Positions 16,337 through 24,542 of a stretch of DNA of 41,218 nt are shown here, in pieces (position 1 is the stretch's first letter; every line of letters begins with the position of its first letter). Location of the stretch: the NCBI RefSeq assembly GCF_016219575.1, contig NZ_JACRMG010000026.1, forward strand, positions 1 to 41,218, read 5' to 3'. The stretch comes from Bradyrhizobium sp. (GTDB lineage Bacteria; Pseudomonadota; Alphaproteobacteria; Rhizobiales; Xanthobacteraceae). The notes under the pieces were generated by a model. The model was not told the origin of the DNA and made no database searches. It saw only the letters and a list, made by a program, of their open reading frames with translations. The position numbers and the translations under genes are program-made.

Positions 16337-17053
16337 CTAGTCGGTGGTGCTGACCTCCCACGTCGCGTGACGCACTCCGCTCTGCTTCTGCAGGTCGAGC
16401 GCGACGGCGTTGAGCTCGTTGGGATCGACGGCAGTGGGAACCAAGGTGGCGACGATCTCGAGCTGGCCGTCGCCGATCTCGACCACTTCGACGTCGCCGA
16501 CCGGATAGTGAGCCGCCTCGAGCTGCTCGACCAGGCGGTCGCGCATCGTGGGGAGTGCATGCGGCGTCACCGCCAGCTTGAAATAGTAGGTGGCCTCGGA
16601 CGTCTTCTCGTCCAGCGGGATGCGGTTGATGGCATTGACCAGCGGCCGCAGCAGCGTGTTGCCGGCAAGCACGAAGATCGTCAGCGCCACCGCCTGCGCG
16701 ATCATGTCGGCGCCGGCGCAGGAGCCGACCGCGGCGGAAGCCCACAGCGTCGCCGCGGTGTTGAGCCCGCGCACGTCCATGCCCTGCTTCATGATGACGC
16801 CGGCGCCGAGAAAGCCGATGCCGGACACGACATAGGCGATCACCCGCACGCCGCCGTCGGCGCCGGCAAGATGCATGGCGAGATCGACGAAGGCCGCCGC
16901 ACCGACCGCGACCAGCACGTTGGTGCGCAGGCCCGCGGTGCGCTGGCGGTATTGCCGCTCGGCGCCGATCAGCGTGCCCAGCACGAAGGCCACGGCCAGG
17001 CTGACCAGCGTGTCGAGGAAATCGGCGGTCTGGAAGGTCGTGAGAAACTTCAT
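16337..17053 (-). CDS. MgtC/SapB-family inner-membrane protein
   Basis: A 238-residue protein: an N-terminal membrane domain of about four to five helices with the family motifs GTLIGAERQYRQRTAGLRTNVLVAVGAA and VVSGIGFLGAGVIMKQGMDVRGLNTAATLWASAAVG, then a ~90-residue soluble C-terminal ACT-like domain (FKLAVTPHALPTMRDRLVEQL...). MgtC proteins affect Mg2+ homeostasis, ATP synthase activity and survival in low Mg2+ or in hosts. It starts 33 bases after the WD40 gene with GAGGCG before the ATG, so it is probably the last gene of the zinc-regulated operon, which would tie it to zinc limitation. That link is inference. Confidence 0.92.
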   Translation of the reverse strand: MKFLTTFQTADFLDTLVSLAVAFVLGTLIGAERQYRQRTAGLRTNVLVAVGAAAFVDLAMHLAGADGGVRVIAYVVSGIGFLGAGVIMKQGMDVRGLNTAATLWASAAVGSCAGADMIAQAVALTIFVLAGNTLLRPLVNAINRIPLDEKTSEATYYFKLAVTPHALPTMRDRLVEQLEAAHYPVGDVEVVEIGDGQLEIVATLVPTAVDPNELNAVALDLQKQSGVRHATWEVSTTD

Positions 17054-17085
17054 CGCCTCACCCCCGGGATACGCGACGCGACCTA

Positions 17086-18102
17086 TTATAGTTCGAGAAG
17101 CCCGCCGTCACCCTCTTCGTCGGCGAAGGCAAGCAGCGTTCCCCTGGCGTTCCAGGCCAAGGCGGCGACGGCAGCGCCCTTGTTGCGACGCACGAGGATT
17201 TCCGCGCCGTCATCGAGGCGGATCATCAGCACGGTGCCGTCGCTGTAGCCGGCGGCCATGATGTCCTGCTTCGGATGGCAGGCGACCGCGGTGACGCGCG
17301 CCTGCAAAGGCGCCAGCATCGCCGGCTCCTTGCCCATCGGGCCGTCCTTGCTGGTGAAGGGCCAGATGATGACGGTGTCGGCGCCCGAGGTCGCGAGCCC
17401 CTTGCCGCCCGCGCTCCACGACATCGAGCGGACGCGACCGGGATAGCCGCTCATGCGCATGTGCCTGTTGTCGGCGAGCCGCCAGCCATGCAGCGCCGGC
17501 TCGTGCATCGCGGTGACCAAAAACTTGTTGTCGGGGCTGAAGACGACGCCGAGATGCGAGCCGGCCCATTCCAGGAATTCGGGCTTGGCCGCCATATTGG
17601 GAAACCACAGCGTCACGCCGTTGTAGTGCGCGATCGCGACCCGCAGGCCCTTCGGTGCAAAGGCGAGCCCGCCGACGGTCGAAGGTGCGTCGAAGGATTT
17701 TTCCTCCGCCTTGCCGCTGCGCACATACGCCGTCTTGCCGGCCGACCAGGCAAAGGCGCCATCCGGATGCAGCGCGACGCAGTCGATCCAGCGCCGCTTG
17801 GCATCGGTGGCCAGTACCGAGGTCTCGCCCTTGGCATTCAACGCAACGACCTTGCCGTCGTCGCCGCCGGTGACCATGCGCGCGCCATCCGATGCCGCGC
17901 AGAGGATGGCGCCGAAATGAACCTCGACGGGCGAGATTTCGCCTGCGGCGTTTGCGACCGCGATCTTCTCCTCGGTACCGACGAAGCAGGCGCTGTCGCC
18001 TAGAAAATGCACCGACGACACGGCCATGCCGAGCGGCAGCGGCCGCACCTTGTCGGTCACCGAAACGATGGAGGCGGATTCGCCTGCGTCGAACTCTTTC
18101 AT
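17086..18102 (-). CDS. Cytosolic WD40-repeat beta-propeller protein
   Basis: A 338-residue protein without a signal peptide, built from repeats of ~40 residues with WD40-like strands (VVALNAKGETSVLATDAKRRWIDCVALHPDGAFAWSAG.., GKGLATSGADTVIIWPF.., VTAVACHPKQDIMAAGYSDGTVLMI..). A seven-bladed propeller is likely. The ATG overlaps the stop of the COG0523 GTPase by one base (TGATG), so the two are translationally coupled. The function is unknown; a scaffold or metal-handling partner for the GTPase is a context-based guess. It differs from the periplasmic AztD zinc chaperone, also a propeller, in lacking a signal peptide. Confidence 0.85.
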   Translation of the reverse strand: MKEFDAGESASIVSVTDKVRPLPLGMAVSSVHFLGDSACFVGTEEKIAVANAAGEISPVEVHFGAILCAASDGARMVTGGDDGKVVALNAKGETSVLATDAKRRWIDCVALHPDGAFAWSAGKTAYVRSGKAEEKSFDAPSTVGGLAFAPKGLRVAIAHYNGVTLWFPNMAAKPEFLEWAGSHLGVVFSPDNKFLVTAMHEPALHGWRLADNRHMRMSGYPGRVRSMSWSAGGKGLATSGADTVIIWPFTSKDGPMGKEPAMLAPLQARVTAVACHPKQDIMAAGYSDGTVLMIRLDDGAEILVRRNKGAAVAALAWNARGTLLAFADEEGDGGLLEL

Positions 18103-19160
18103 CACGTGACGATGCAGCTCTCAAAGCCGTCGCGGATCATCTGCTCCGGCAATTCGCGGCCGATGAAGACGACCCGGCTCTCGCGCCGCTCGCCGTCCTT
18201 CCATTTCCGCTGGTGATCGCCTTCCAGCATCATGTGGACGCCCTGGAAGACATAGCGGTCGTCATCGTCGCTGAAGGCCAGGATGCCCTTCGATCGCAGG
18301 ATCTTCTGGCCCTCGCTGGCGACGAGCTGCTGCAGCCACGGCATGAACTTCGTCGGGTCGAGCGGCTTGTCCGTGCGCAGCGACAGCGATTGCATTTCCT
18401 CGTCGTGATAATGCTTCAACCCGCCATGGCTGTGGCCGTGATCGTGGTGGTGATGGTCATGGCCGTGATGGTGGTGATCGTGGTCATGGTCATGATCGTC
18501 GGCCTCGAGGAACGCCGGCTCGATTTCGAGAATGCGGTCCAGGTCGAACGCGCCGCGCTCCAGCACGTCCGCCAGCGCCACCTGGCAGCGCTCGGTGCGG
18601 TGCAGCTTGGCATAGGGGTTGATGCCGCGGATGCGGGCCTCGACTTCGGCGAGCTCGGGCCGGGAAACGAGATCGGTCTTGTTGAGCACGATGACGTCGG
18701 CGAAGGCGATCTGGTTCTTGGCTTCCGGCGCGTCCTTCAGGCGGTCGCTCAGCCATTTGGCGTCCGCCACGGTGACGACGGCGTCGAGCCGCGCATTCCT
18801 CTGCACGTCCTCGTCGACGAAGAAGGTCTGCGCCACCGGGGCGGGATCGGCAAGGCCCGTGGTCTCGACGATGATGGCGTCGAACTTGCCCTTGCGCTTC
18901 ATCAGGCCTTCCATGATGCGGACGAGGTCGCCGCGCACGGTGCAGCAGACGCAGCCGTTGTTCATCTCGAACACTTCCTCGTCGGCGCCGATGATGAGGT
19001 CGTTGTCGATGCCGATCTCGCCGAATTCGTTGACGATGACGGCGTATTTCTTGCCGTGATTCTCCGACAGGATGCGGTTCAGCAGCGTGGTCTTGCCGGC
19101 GCCGAGATAGCCCGTCAGCACGGTCACGGGAATTTTGGGGGAAGGTGCAGCCTCTGCCAT
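18102..19160 (-). CDS. COG0523 (CobW/ZigA-type) GTPase metallochaperone
   Basis: A 352-residue P-loop GTPase: Walker A GYLGAGKTT (17-25), the metal-binding C70-V-C-C motif, ETTGLADP switch region (99-106), NKTD (160-163), a run of His/Asp at 222-252, and the C-terminal CobW_C domain (RDGFESCIVT end). COG0523 proteins of the ZigA/ZNG1 type deliver zinc to client enzymes under zinc starvation. The position downstream of znuCBA and a Zur-like box supports zinc. GGAGC precedes the ATG. There is a 56-base gap to znuA upstream, and a one-base overlap with the WD40 gene downstream. Confidence 0.93.
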   Translation of the reverse strand: MAEAAPSPKIPVTVLTGYLGAGKTTLLNRILSENHGKKYAVIVNEFGEIGIDNDLIIGADEEVFEMNNGCVCCTVRGDLVRIMEGLMKRKGKFDAIIVETTGLADPAPVAQTFFVDEDVQRNARLDAVVTVADAKWLSDRLKDAPEAKNQIAFADVIVLNKTDLVSRPELAEVEARIRGINPYAKLHRTERCQVALADVLERGAFDLDRILEIEPAFLEADDHDHDHDHHHHGHDHHHHDHGHSHGGLKHYHDEEMQSLSLRTDKPLDPTKFMPWLQQLVASEGQKILRSKGILAFSDDDDRYVFQGVHMMLEGDHQRKWKDGERRESRVVFIGRELPEQMIRDGFESCIVT

Positions 19161-19216
19161 AACAGCTCCGGAAAGCGGGATTTGGGGCGCTCAGGCCTTG
19201 CGGGGTGGCCCCCGCA

Positions 19217-20089
19217 CTAGTTGCCGAGCGCGCGCGTCAGGACCTTTATATTGTGCCTGACCATGTCAATGTAAGTGGGGGCATCGCCCTTTTCGCCCGT
19301 CAAACCGTCGGAATAGAGCGTTCCGCCGACCCTGGCCCCGGTCTCGGCGGCGATCCGCTGCATCAGGCGGGGATCGGTGACATTTTCCAGAAATACCGCC
19401 GGAATTTTCGCCTGTTTGACCTGGGTGATGATTTTCGCGATGTCCCGCGCGCTGGGCTCGGATTCCGTGGAAACCCCGAGCGGGGCGACGAATTCGATGC
19501 CGTAGGCGGATGCGAAATAGCCGAAGGCATTGTGGGTCGAGATCACCTTGCGCCCCGCCGGCGGGAGCTTTTCGACCGCCTCGCGGACCTCGCGGTCGAG
19601 CGCATCGAGCCTGGCAAGATAGGCCTGCGTATTCTTCACGATTTGACCGGCGGCAGCAGGATCGGCAGCCGCGAGCGCGGCGCTGATATTGGCGACGTAG
19701 ATCTTCGCATTGGTGACCGATTGCCAGGCATGCGGATCGGCAGCCGAACCCAGCCGCAGCGGCGAGATGCCGCCGCTCGCAGTGACGATCTTCGCCTTGC
19801 TGCCGGAGGATTGCACCAGCCGCGGCAGCCAGCCCTCGAAACCGAGACCGTTGACGACGATCAATTTGGCATCGGCGATCTTCCTGGCGTCCGCCGGCGT
19901 CGGCGAATAGACATGCGCGTCGCTGTCGGGGCCGACAAGGGTGGTGACATCGACATTGTCGCCGCCGACATTGCGTACGAGATCGCCGAGGATCGAGAAG
20001 GTCGCGACGACCTTGAGCGGCTCGGCTCGGGCGGGTAGCGCGCCTGCGAGCAGCGCGATGCAAATCAGGAACCGGGCAAAACGGCGCAT
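19217..20089 (-). CDS. znuA: Zinc ABC transporter substrate-binding protein
   Basis: A 290-residue protein with a signal peptide (residues 1-22, ..ALPARA). It is a cluster A-I metal-binding protein with candidate ligands H59 (DAHVYSPTP), H120 (ADPHAW), H186 (STHNAFGYF) and D261 (LYSDGLT). A histidine as third ligand is typical of zinc-binding ZnuA proteins, whereas manganese types have Glu there. It lacks the long His-rich loop of many ZnuAs; the operon instead supplies His-rich stretches in the microprotein and the GTPase. The frame reads upstream into znuB, but the signal peptide fixes the ATG. Two bases separate it from znuB. Confidence 0.93.
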   Translation of the reverse strand: MRRFARFLICIALLAGALPARAEPLKVVATFSILGDLVRNVGGDNVDVTTLVGPDSDAHVYSPTPADARKIADAKLIVVNGLGFEGWLPRLVQSSGSKAKIVTASGGISPLRLGSAADPHAWQSVTNAKIYVANISAALAAADPAAAGQIVKNTQAYLARLDALDREVREAVEKLPPAGRKVISTHNAFGYFASAYGIEFVAPLGVSTESEPSARDIAKIITQVKQAKIPAVFLENVTDPRLMQRIAAETGARVGGTLYSDGLTGEKGDAPTYIDMVRHNIKVLTRALGN

Positions 20090-20091
20090 GG

Positions 20092-20958
20092 TCAGGCTTC
20101 GAGATGGCGGCCGGGGAAGGCCTGCCGCACCAGGCCGCCGCAACTGCCGAACAGGAGCGAGACGATATAGAACACCGCGGCGACCAGGATGATCGCCGGA
20201 CCCGAGGGAATCCCGATCTGGAACGACAGCACCAGTCCCGCATAGCCCGACACGATCGCGCTCGCCACCGCAATGCAGATCATGCCTGTGATATCGCGCG
20301 ACCAGAAGCGGGCGATGCCGGCGGGCAGGATCATCAAGCCGACGCCGAGCAGCGTACCGAGTGCATGAAAGCCGTTGACGAGGTTGACCACGACGAGCGC
20401 GAGGAAAGCGAGATGCGCAGGCGCACCGGCGCGGCTGACGGTGCGCAGGAAAACGGGATCGACGCATTCGATCACCAGCGGCCGGTAGATCACCGCGAGC
20501 ACCAGGAGCGTGATGGTGGCGTTGAAGGCAATGACGAACAGGGTCTGGTTGTCCATCGCCAGAATATTGCCGAACAGCACGTGCAGCAGATCGATATTGG
20601 TGCCCTTGACCGAGACGATGGTGACGCCGAGCGCCAGCGACACGAGGTAGAAGGTCGCCAGCGATGCGTCCTCCTTCAGCTCCGTGTTGCGCGCGACGAG
20701 GCCGGCAAGGATGGCGATCGCAAAGCCCGCGATCAGGCCGCCGGCCGTCATCGCGAACAGACTGAGGCCCGAAACGAGAAAGCCGACGGCAGCGCCGGGC
20801 AGGATGGCGTGCGCCATGGCGTCGCCGACGAGGCTCATCCGCCGCAGCATCAGGAACACGCCGATCGGCGCCGCGCCGAGCGACAGCGCGATCACGGCAG
20901 CGAGCGCGCGGCGCATGAACTCGAATTCGATGAAGGGCGTGATCAGCGCGTCGGTCAT
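20092..20958 (-). CDS. znuB: Zinc ABC transporter permease
   Basis: A 288-residue ABC-3 family permease with about eight to nine membrane helices (LMLRRMSLVGDAMAHAILPGAAVGF is the typical cytoplasmic coupling region; GTNIDLLHVLFGNILAM and NGFHALGTLLGVGLMILPAGIARF follow). It forms the channel of the ZnuABC importer in the inner membrane. It begins one base after the znuC stop and is followed by znuA two bases on, so the three are clearly one transcript. Confidence 0.93.
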   Translation of the reverse strand: MTDALITPFIEFEFMRRALAAVIALSLGAAPIGVFLMLRRMSLVGDAMAHAILPGAAVGFLVSGLSLFAMTAGGLIAGFAIAILAGLVARNTELKEDASLATFYLVSLALGVTIVSVKGTNIDLLHVLFGNILAMDNQTLFVIAFNATITLLVLAVIYRPLVIECVDPVFLRTVSRAGAPAHLAFLALVVVNLVNGFHALGTLLGVGLMILPAGIARFWSRDITGMICIAVASAIVSGYAGLVLSFQIGIPSGPAIILVAAVFYIVSLLFGSCGGLVRQAFPGRHLEA

Positions 20959-20959
20959 G

Positions 20960-21718
<759 letters not shown>

Positions 21719-21720
21719 CC

Positions 21721-21909
21721 TCACCTCATCGCCAGCCAGACGATGCCCCACAGCCCGGCGCTGACCGCAACCGCGGCGGCAAGGCGCGCGGCCACCGTCA
21801 TGCGCAGGATCGACCACGGCGCGGCCTGCGCCGGATGCGGCGTCGCCGGATCGTGGCTGTGCTGATGGGCGTGACCATGGTGGTGGTCGTGGCCGTGGGA
21901 GTGTGCCAT
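21721..21909 (-). CDS. His-rich single-pass membrane microprotein, first gene of the zinc operon
   Basis: A 62-residue protein: residues 2-25 hold ten histidines (MAHSHGHDHHHGHAHQHSHD..), then a proline-rich link and one C-terminal transmembrane helix (about 40-60, LAAAVAVSAGLWGIVWLA). It looks like a membrane-tethered metal sponge or a donor to the importer. It is the first gene behind the Zur-like palindrome, whose last base is only five bases from the ATG, and its stop overlaps the znuC translation signal. I cannot name a characterised family; zinc binding is inferred from the histidines and the operon. Confidence 0.85.
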   Translation of the reverse strand: MAHSHGHDHHHGHAHQHSHDPATPHPAQAAPWSILRMTVAARLAAAVAVSAGLWGIVWLAMR

Positions 21910-21914
21910 CAGAA

Positions 21915-21933
21915 AATGTTATATTATAACATT
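21915..21933 (-). promoter_or_regulatory. Zur-type operator with embedded -10 element
   Basis: AATGTTATATTATAACATT is a 19-base perfect palindrome (9-bp half-sites around a central T), matching the TGTTATA-N-TATAACA pattern of alphaproteobacterial Zur boxes. On the operon strand it contains TATAAT (21928-21923), so repressor and polymerase would compete directly. With the ATG at 21909, a start point about seven bases after this -10 leaves almost no leader; the mRNA may be nearly leaderless. No good -35 is seen. Confidence 0.88.
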
Positions 21934-21956
21934 ACTTAAGTCCACCTAACGGCGGG

Positions 21957-22064
21957 CCTCAGGGGATGGCCATGGACAACGCCGCCGCCAGGAAGGGGAA
22001 CGGAACGGCAGCGACAAGGCCGCCCGGAACCAGACGAATTTGGCCGGCATGAACGGGATTTCCC
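21957..22064 (-). pseudogene. Duplicated, frameshifted 3' end of the permease gene at 22830-23330
   Basis: About 105 bases including the stop codon repeat the 3' end of the downstream-strand permease gene (copy at 22829-22936). A five-base insertion (AACGG) plus small changes break the frame; the readable remnant ends VPFPFLAAALSMAIP, against LPFPFLAAALSMAIGKP in the intact gene. It flanks the toxin-antitoxin pair on one side. Confidence 0.85.
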
Positions 22065-22068
22065 GGGA

Positions 22069-22422
22069 TCAGGCGTCGCCTTCCAACCCCTCGATCTCTG
22101 CGACAACGGCCGCAAGCAGGGGCGGAAGATGCACCGTCACGGTTTCCCAGACATAGGATGCGGCGACGTTGTCGTATTGATGCCGGTAGAAGTTTCCAAC
22201 ATCCCGGATGGAACGCCAAGGCAATTCAGGATGTCTATCGCGCAGGTCATCGGGCAACCGGCGGCTCGCTTCCGAGATGATTTCCAGCGCGCGCGTCACG
22301 GCATAAACATGCAAACGCGACTCGCTGAACCCTTCGCAGGAAAGACCTTCGACAAACTCTCTGGCAAGCAGCACGTTTTCGCGAATGTCGTACAAGGCCA
22401 GCTTGACGGACTCAGAATGCAT
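22069..22422 (-). CDS. hepT: HepT-like toxin (DUF86 family)
   Basis: A 117-residue all-helical HEPN protein: LALYDIRENVLLAREFV.., TRALEIISEASRRLPDDLRDRHPELPWRSI, then the RNase motif region RDVGNFYRHQYDNV. In characterised HepT the motif is R-x4-6-H-x-Y, and the partner MntA AMPylates the Tyr. Here the H-x-Y is present, but the residue four positions plus one before His is Gly (GNFYRH), as in the 'GNxxRHxY' subgroup; whether that form is an active RNase is uncertain. It overlaps the end of mntA by 11 bases. This is the MntA-HepT order seen in type VII toxin-antitoxin pairs. Confidence 0.9.
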   Translation of the reverse strand: MHSESVKLALYDIRENVLLAREFVEGLSCEGFSESRLHVYAVTRALEIISEASRRLPDDLRDRHPELPWRSIRDVGNFYRHQYDNVAASYVWETVTVHLPPLLAAVVAEIEGLEGDA

Positions 22423-22708
22423 AAATGGCTTCGCGCTCGGCGATCGGCTTCACATGGGGTTTGAGCGCAATCCGGTTTGAAACATCCACACGCAGCGGAA
22501 ACAGATCTTCGATGCAGTGAACGATTCCGACATATCTGAAAACGTCCATCCGAACGTCCGGCGCGATTTCGACCAGGATATCTATGTCGCTGTCGTGGCG
22601 AGCGTCGCCGCGAGCGCGCGAGCCGAACAGGGCGGCATGGCTCACGCCCTGGGCCTTCAGGGCGGCTTCGTGCTCGCGCAACCTCGCAAGGATGTCCTGC
22701 TTTTCCAT
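22412..22708 (-). CDS. mntA: MntA-like nucleotidyltransferase antitoxin
   Basis: A 98-residue minimal nucleotidyltransferase with the full GSx10DxD active site: GSRARGDARHDSDIDILVE (residues 29-47). In this type it is an AMPylating antitoxin that modifies the HepT tyrosine. It overlaps hepT by 11 bases and precedes it. TAGAAT with an upstream TG lies at 22716-22721, only about eight bases before the ATG, so the message may be leaderless; an in-frame Met three codons upstream (22717) is a less likely start. Confidence 0.9.
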   Translation of the reverse strand: MEKQDILARLREHEAALKAQGVSHAALFGSRARGDARHDSDIDILVEIAPDVRMDVFRYVGIVHCIEDLFPLRVDVSNRIALKPHVKPIAEREAIYAF

Positions 22709-22828
22709 GATCTGCATTCTACCAGAACCCGTTACTTCCCGGCAGTCCAAACACCGCGCCCTTTTGCTCCGTGCCAACCGGAATAAAGTTTCCGTATTTT
22801 CAGTGACTTAATGTCCTACGAGCAGAAC

Positions 22829-22936
22829 CTCAGGGCTTGCCGATGGCCATTGACAGCGCCGCCGCCAGGAAGGGGAACGGCAGCGACACCGCCGCCCGGA
22901 ACCAGACGAACTTGGCCGGCATGAACGGGATTTCCC
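22829..22936. repeat. Direct repeat copy B flanking the toxin-antitoxin cassette
   Basis: This ~105-base segment, the 3' end of the intact permease gene, is repeated in the same orientation at 21957-22064. The 764 bases between them contain exactly mntA, hepT and a promoter region. Confidence 0.85.
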
Positions 22937-23330
22937 ACAGGATGAGGCGCTGGAAGGCGAACAGCGCCCAGGAGATCACATAGGCGATCACCTGCGGCGT
23001 CCCGCCGCCGACCTTCAGCGCCACCGCGGCGATCGAGAAGCCGACCACCGGTCCCCCTGGCGTCACTGCACCGGCGATGGTGGCCGCCAGCACGCCCATC
23101 CAGCCACTATCCGGCCCGAGCCAGCCCGTGATGACTTCCGGCGGGATCACTGCGGCGATATAGCCCGAGCCGATCACGCCGAGCGCAATCCGCGGCACGA
23201 TGTTGATGAAGTCCATCGCGCCCTCGCGCGCGGAAGAAAGCGCCACCGCGCGACCGCGCCGCCAGACCATGAAGCCGAGTACGGCGACCGAGCCCCACAG
23301 CGTGATGTCGATGAAGAGCGTCGCGCTCAT
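22830..23330 (-). CDS. Half-size permease, COG0701/ArsP_1-like (C-terminal half)
   Basis: A 166-residue protein with about four membrane helices and the motif AGAVTPGGPVVGFSIAAVALKVGG, matching one of the two internal repeats of UPF0718/ArsP_1 permeases. Its partner (23327-23983) carries the equivalent AILPGGPFTAYPVAAALLTVGA. The genes overlap by four bases (ATGA), so they are coupled and probably form a heterodimer equal to one full permease. The substrate is unknown; closeness to the zinc operon could hint at a metal, but there is no direct sign. Its 3' end is duplicated at 21957-22064. Confidence 0.8.
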   Translation of the reverse strand: MSATLFIDITLWGSVAVLGFMVWRRGRAVALSSAREGAMDFINIVPRIALGVIGSGYIAAVIPPEVITGWLGPDSGWMGVLAATIAGAVTPGGPVVGFSIAAVALKVGGGTPQVIAYVISWALFAFQRLILWEIPFMPAKFVWFRAAVSLPFPFLAAALSMAIGKP

Positions 23331-23983
23331 TCCGCCTCGCCCTTCTTCGGATAGAGGCGGTCATAGACGATGCGGCCGAGCGCACCGGCCAAAATCGGAA
23401 TCGGCACCGAGAGCAAAATGCGCCAGATGGTGAAATCGGTACCGAGGATCGGCAACTCCCAGGCAATCGCGCGGCCGTAGCCGATCAGGGTCCAGCTCAC
23501 CACCATTGCGATCGTCGCGCCGAAATCCGCACCCACCGTCAGCAAGGCCGCCGCCACCGGATAAGCGGTGAACGGGCCGCCGGGCAGGATCGCACCGAAC
23601 GCCGTGCCGATCAAAAGGCCCTTCAGTCCGGACTCCGGCCCGAGCGCGCGCGAGACTTTTTCATGCGGCAGGATTTCCGCGACGAAAGCGCCGAGCAGAC
23701 AGCCTGCGAGCACGCGCGGCAGGATCTCGCCGAACAGCGCCAGATCGCCGTAGAGAATCTCCGTCACGCCGTGCACGCCGTCGCGCCGCCAGACCAGCAC
23801 GACGCTGATCGCCACCAGCACGGCAATGAAGATCATCGACCAGCCGATCGGCTTGCGCTTCTTGCGCGGCGCTTCGGTCTCGGCTGAGTCGTCGGCCGGG
23901 TCTTTGGGGGCGTCTGCCAAGTGAATCGGATCGGGAGGTGAAAATGTCCCGTCCTGCTTAGTCCCGGCGGCGCGGTGAGGCAA
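23327..23983 (-). CDS. Half-size permease, COG0701/ArsP_1-like (N-terminal half)
   Basis: Up to 218 residues: a charged, probably disordered N-terminus (to about residue 46), then about four to five membrane helices, with HEKVSRALGPESGLKGLLIGTAFGAILPGGPFTAYPVAAAL in the middle. The frame opens with TTG at 23983 and no clear ribosome-binding site; the first in-frame ATG (23836) is already at the first helix, so the start is uncertain. It is coupled to the other half by an ATGA overlap. Confidence 0.78.
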   Translation of the reverse strand: MPHRAAGTKQDGTFSPPDPIHLADAPKDPADDSAETEAPRKKRKPIGWSMIFIAVLVAISVVLVWRRDGVHGVTEILYGDLALFGEILPRVLAGCLLGAFVAEILPHEKVSRALGPESGLKGLLIGTAFGAILPGGPFTAYPVAAALLTVGADFGATIAMVVSWTLIGYGRAIAWELPILGTDFTIWRILLSVPIPILAGALGRIVYDRLYPKKGEAE

Positions 23984-24037
23984 ACGGAACGAGGGCGCGA
24001 CCCATGCGCATCGCCGGGATGCCCATGCGGCAGCGGG

Positions 24038-24412
24038 TCAGGTCAGATGCCGGATCAGCGCCAGCCCGGCGAACAGCCCGGCGATCGACAGCACCACCGA
24101 GCCGGCCACGTAGAGTGCGGCAAGCCAGAGTTCGCCGCGCTCATAGAGCAGCGCCGCATCCAGCGAATAGGCCGAGAAGGTGGTGTAGCCGCCGAGTATC
24201 CCCGTCATCAGGAACAGCCGCCAGGCCTGCGAAGCCTCGCCCTTGAAGGCGAGGTAGCCGGCGATCAGGCCCATCACGGTCGAGCCCGTGATGTTGATGA
24301 TGAAGGTGCCCCAGGGAAAGCCGGTGCCCATGCAGCGCGCGCAGAAGACGTTGACGAGATGGCGCAGCGTCGCGCCCAGTCCGCCGCCGACGAATACGAG
24401 GATGTAGCTCAC
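24038..24412 (-). CDS. crcB: Fluoride ion channel/exporter CrcB (Fluc)
   Basis: A 124-residue four-helix membrane protein with the family motifs GGGLGATLRH (8-17), GTFIINITGSTVMGL (35-49) and TGILGGYTTFSAYSLDA (69-85), the last containing the Phe and Ser/Thr residues of the fluoride pathway. It works as a dual-topology dimer exporting F-. The start codon is GTG with AGGGCAG upstream. No fluoride riboswitch is evident before it. Length is normal. Confidence 0.94.
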   Translation of the reverse strand: MSYILVFVGGGLGATLRHLVNVFCARCMGTGFPWGTFIINITGSTVMGLIAGYLAFKGEASQAWRLFLMTGILGGYTTFSAYSLDAALLYERGELWLAALYVAGSVVLSIAGLFAGLALIRHLT

Positions 24413-24440
24413 CTGCCCTAGGCCCCACGGAGCGATGCAA

Positions 24441-24532
24441 GCGCGTCATTGCGAGGAGCGACAGCGACGAAGCAATCCATTTGCCCCGATGCGGTGAGGT
24501 GGATTGCTTCGCTTTGCTCGCAATGACGGCGC
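24441..24532. repeat. REP-like palindromic element between crcB and sodB
   Basis: The outer arms GCGC-GTCATTGCGAG (24441-24455) and CTCGCAATGACGGCGC (24517-24532) are inverted repeats, as are inner arms CGAAGCAATCCAT and GGATTGCTTCG. This CGTCATTGCGAG..GAAGCAATCC word is typical of an interspersed element in Bradyrhizobium-type genomes; it is a different family from the CTCTCCCC repeats earlier in the window. Confidence 0.8.
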
Positions 24533-24542
24533 TCAGTCGAGA

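Noticed and set aside
17086..18102. AztD-type periplasmic zinc chaperone
   Set aside because: A beta-propeller is likely in both, but this protein lacks a signal peptide and is coupled to a cytosolic GTPase.
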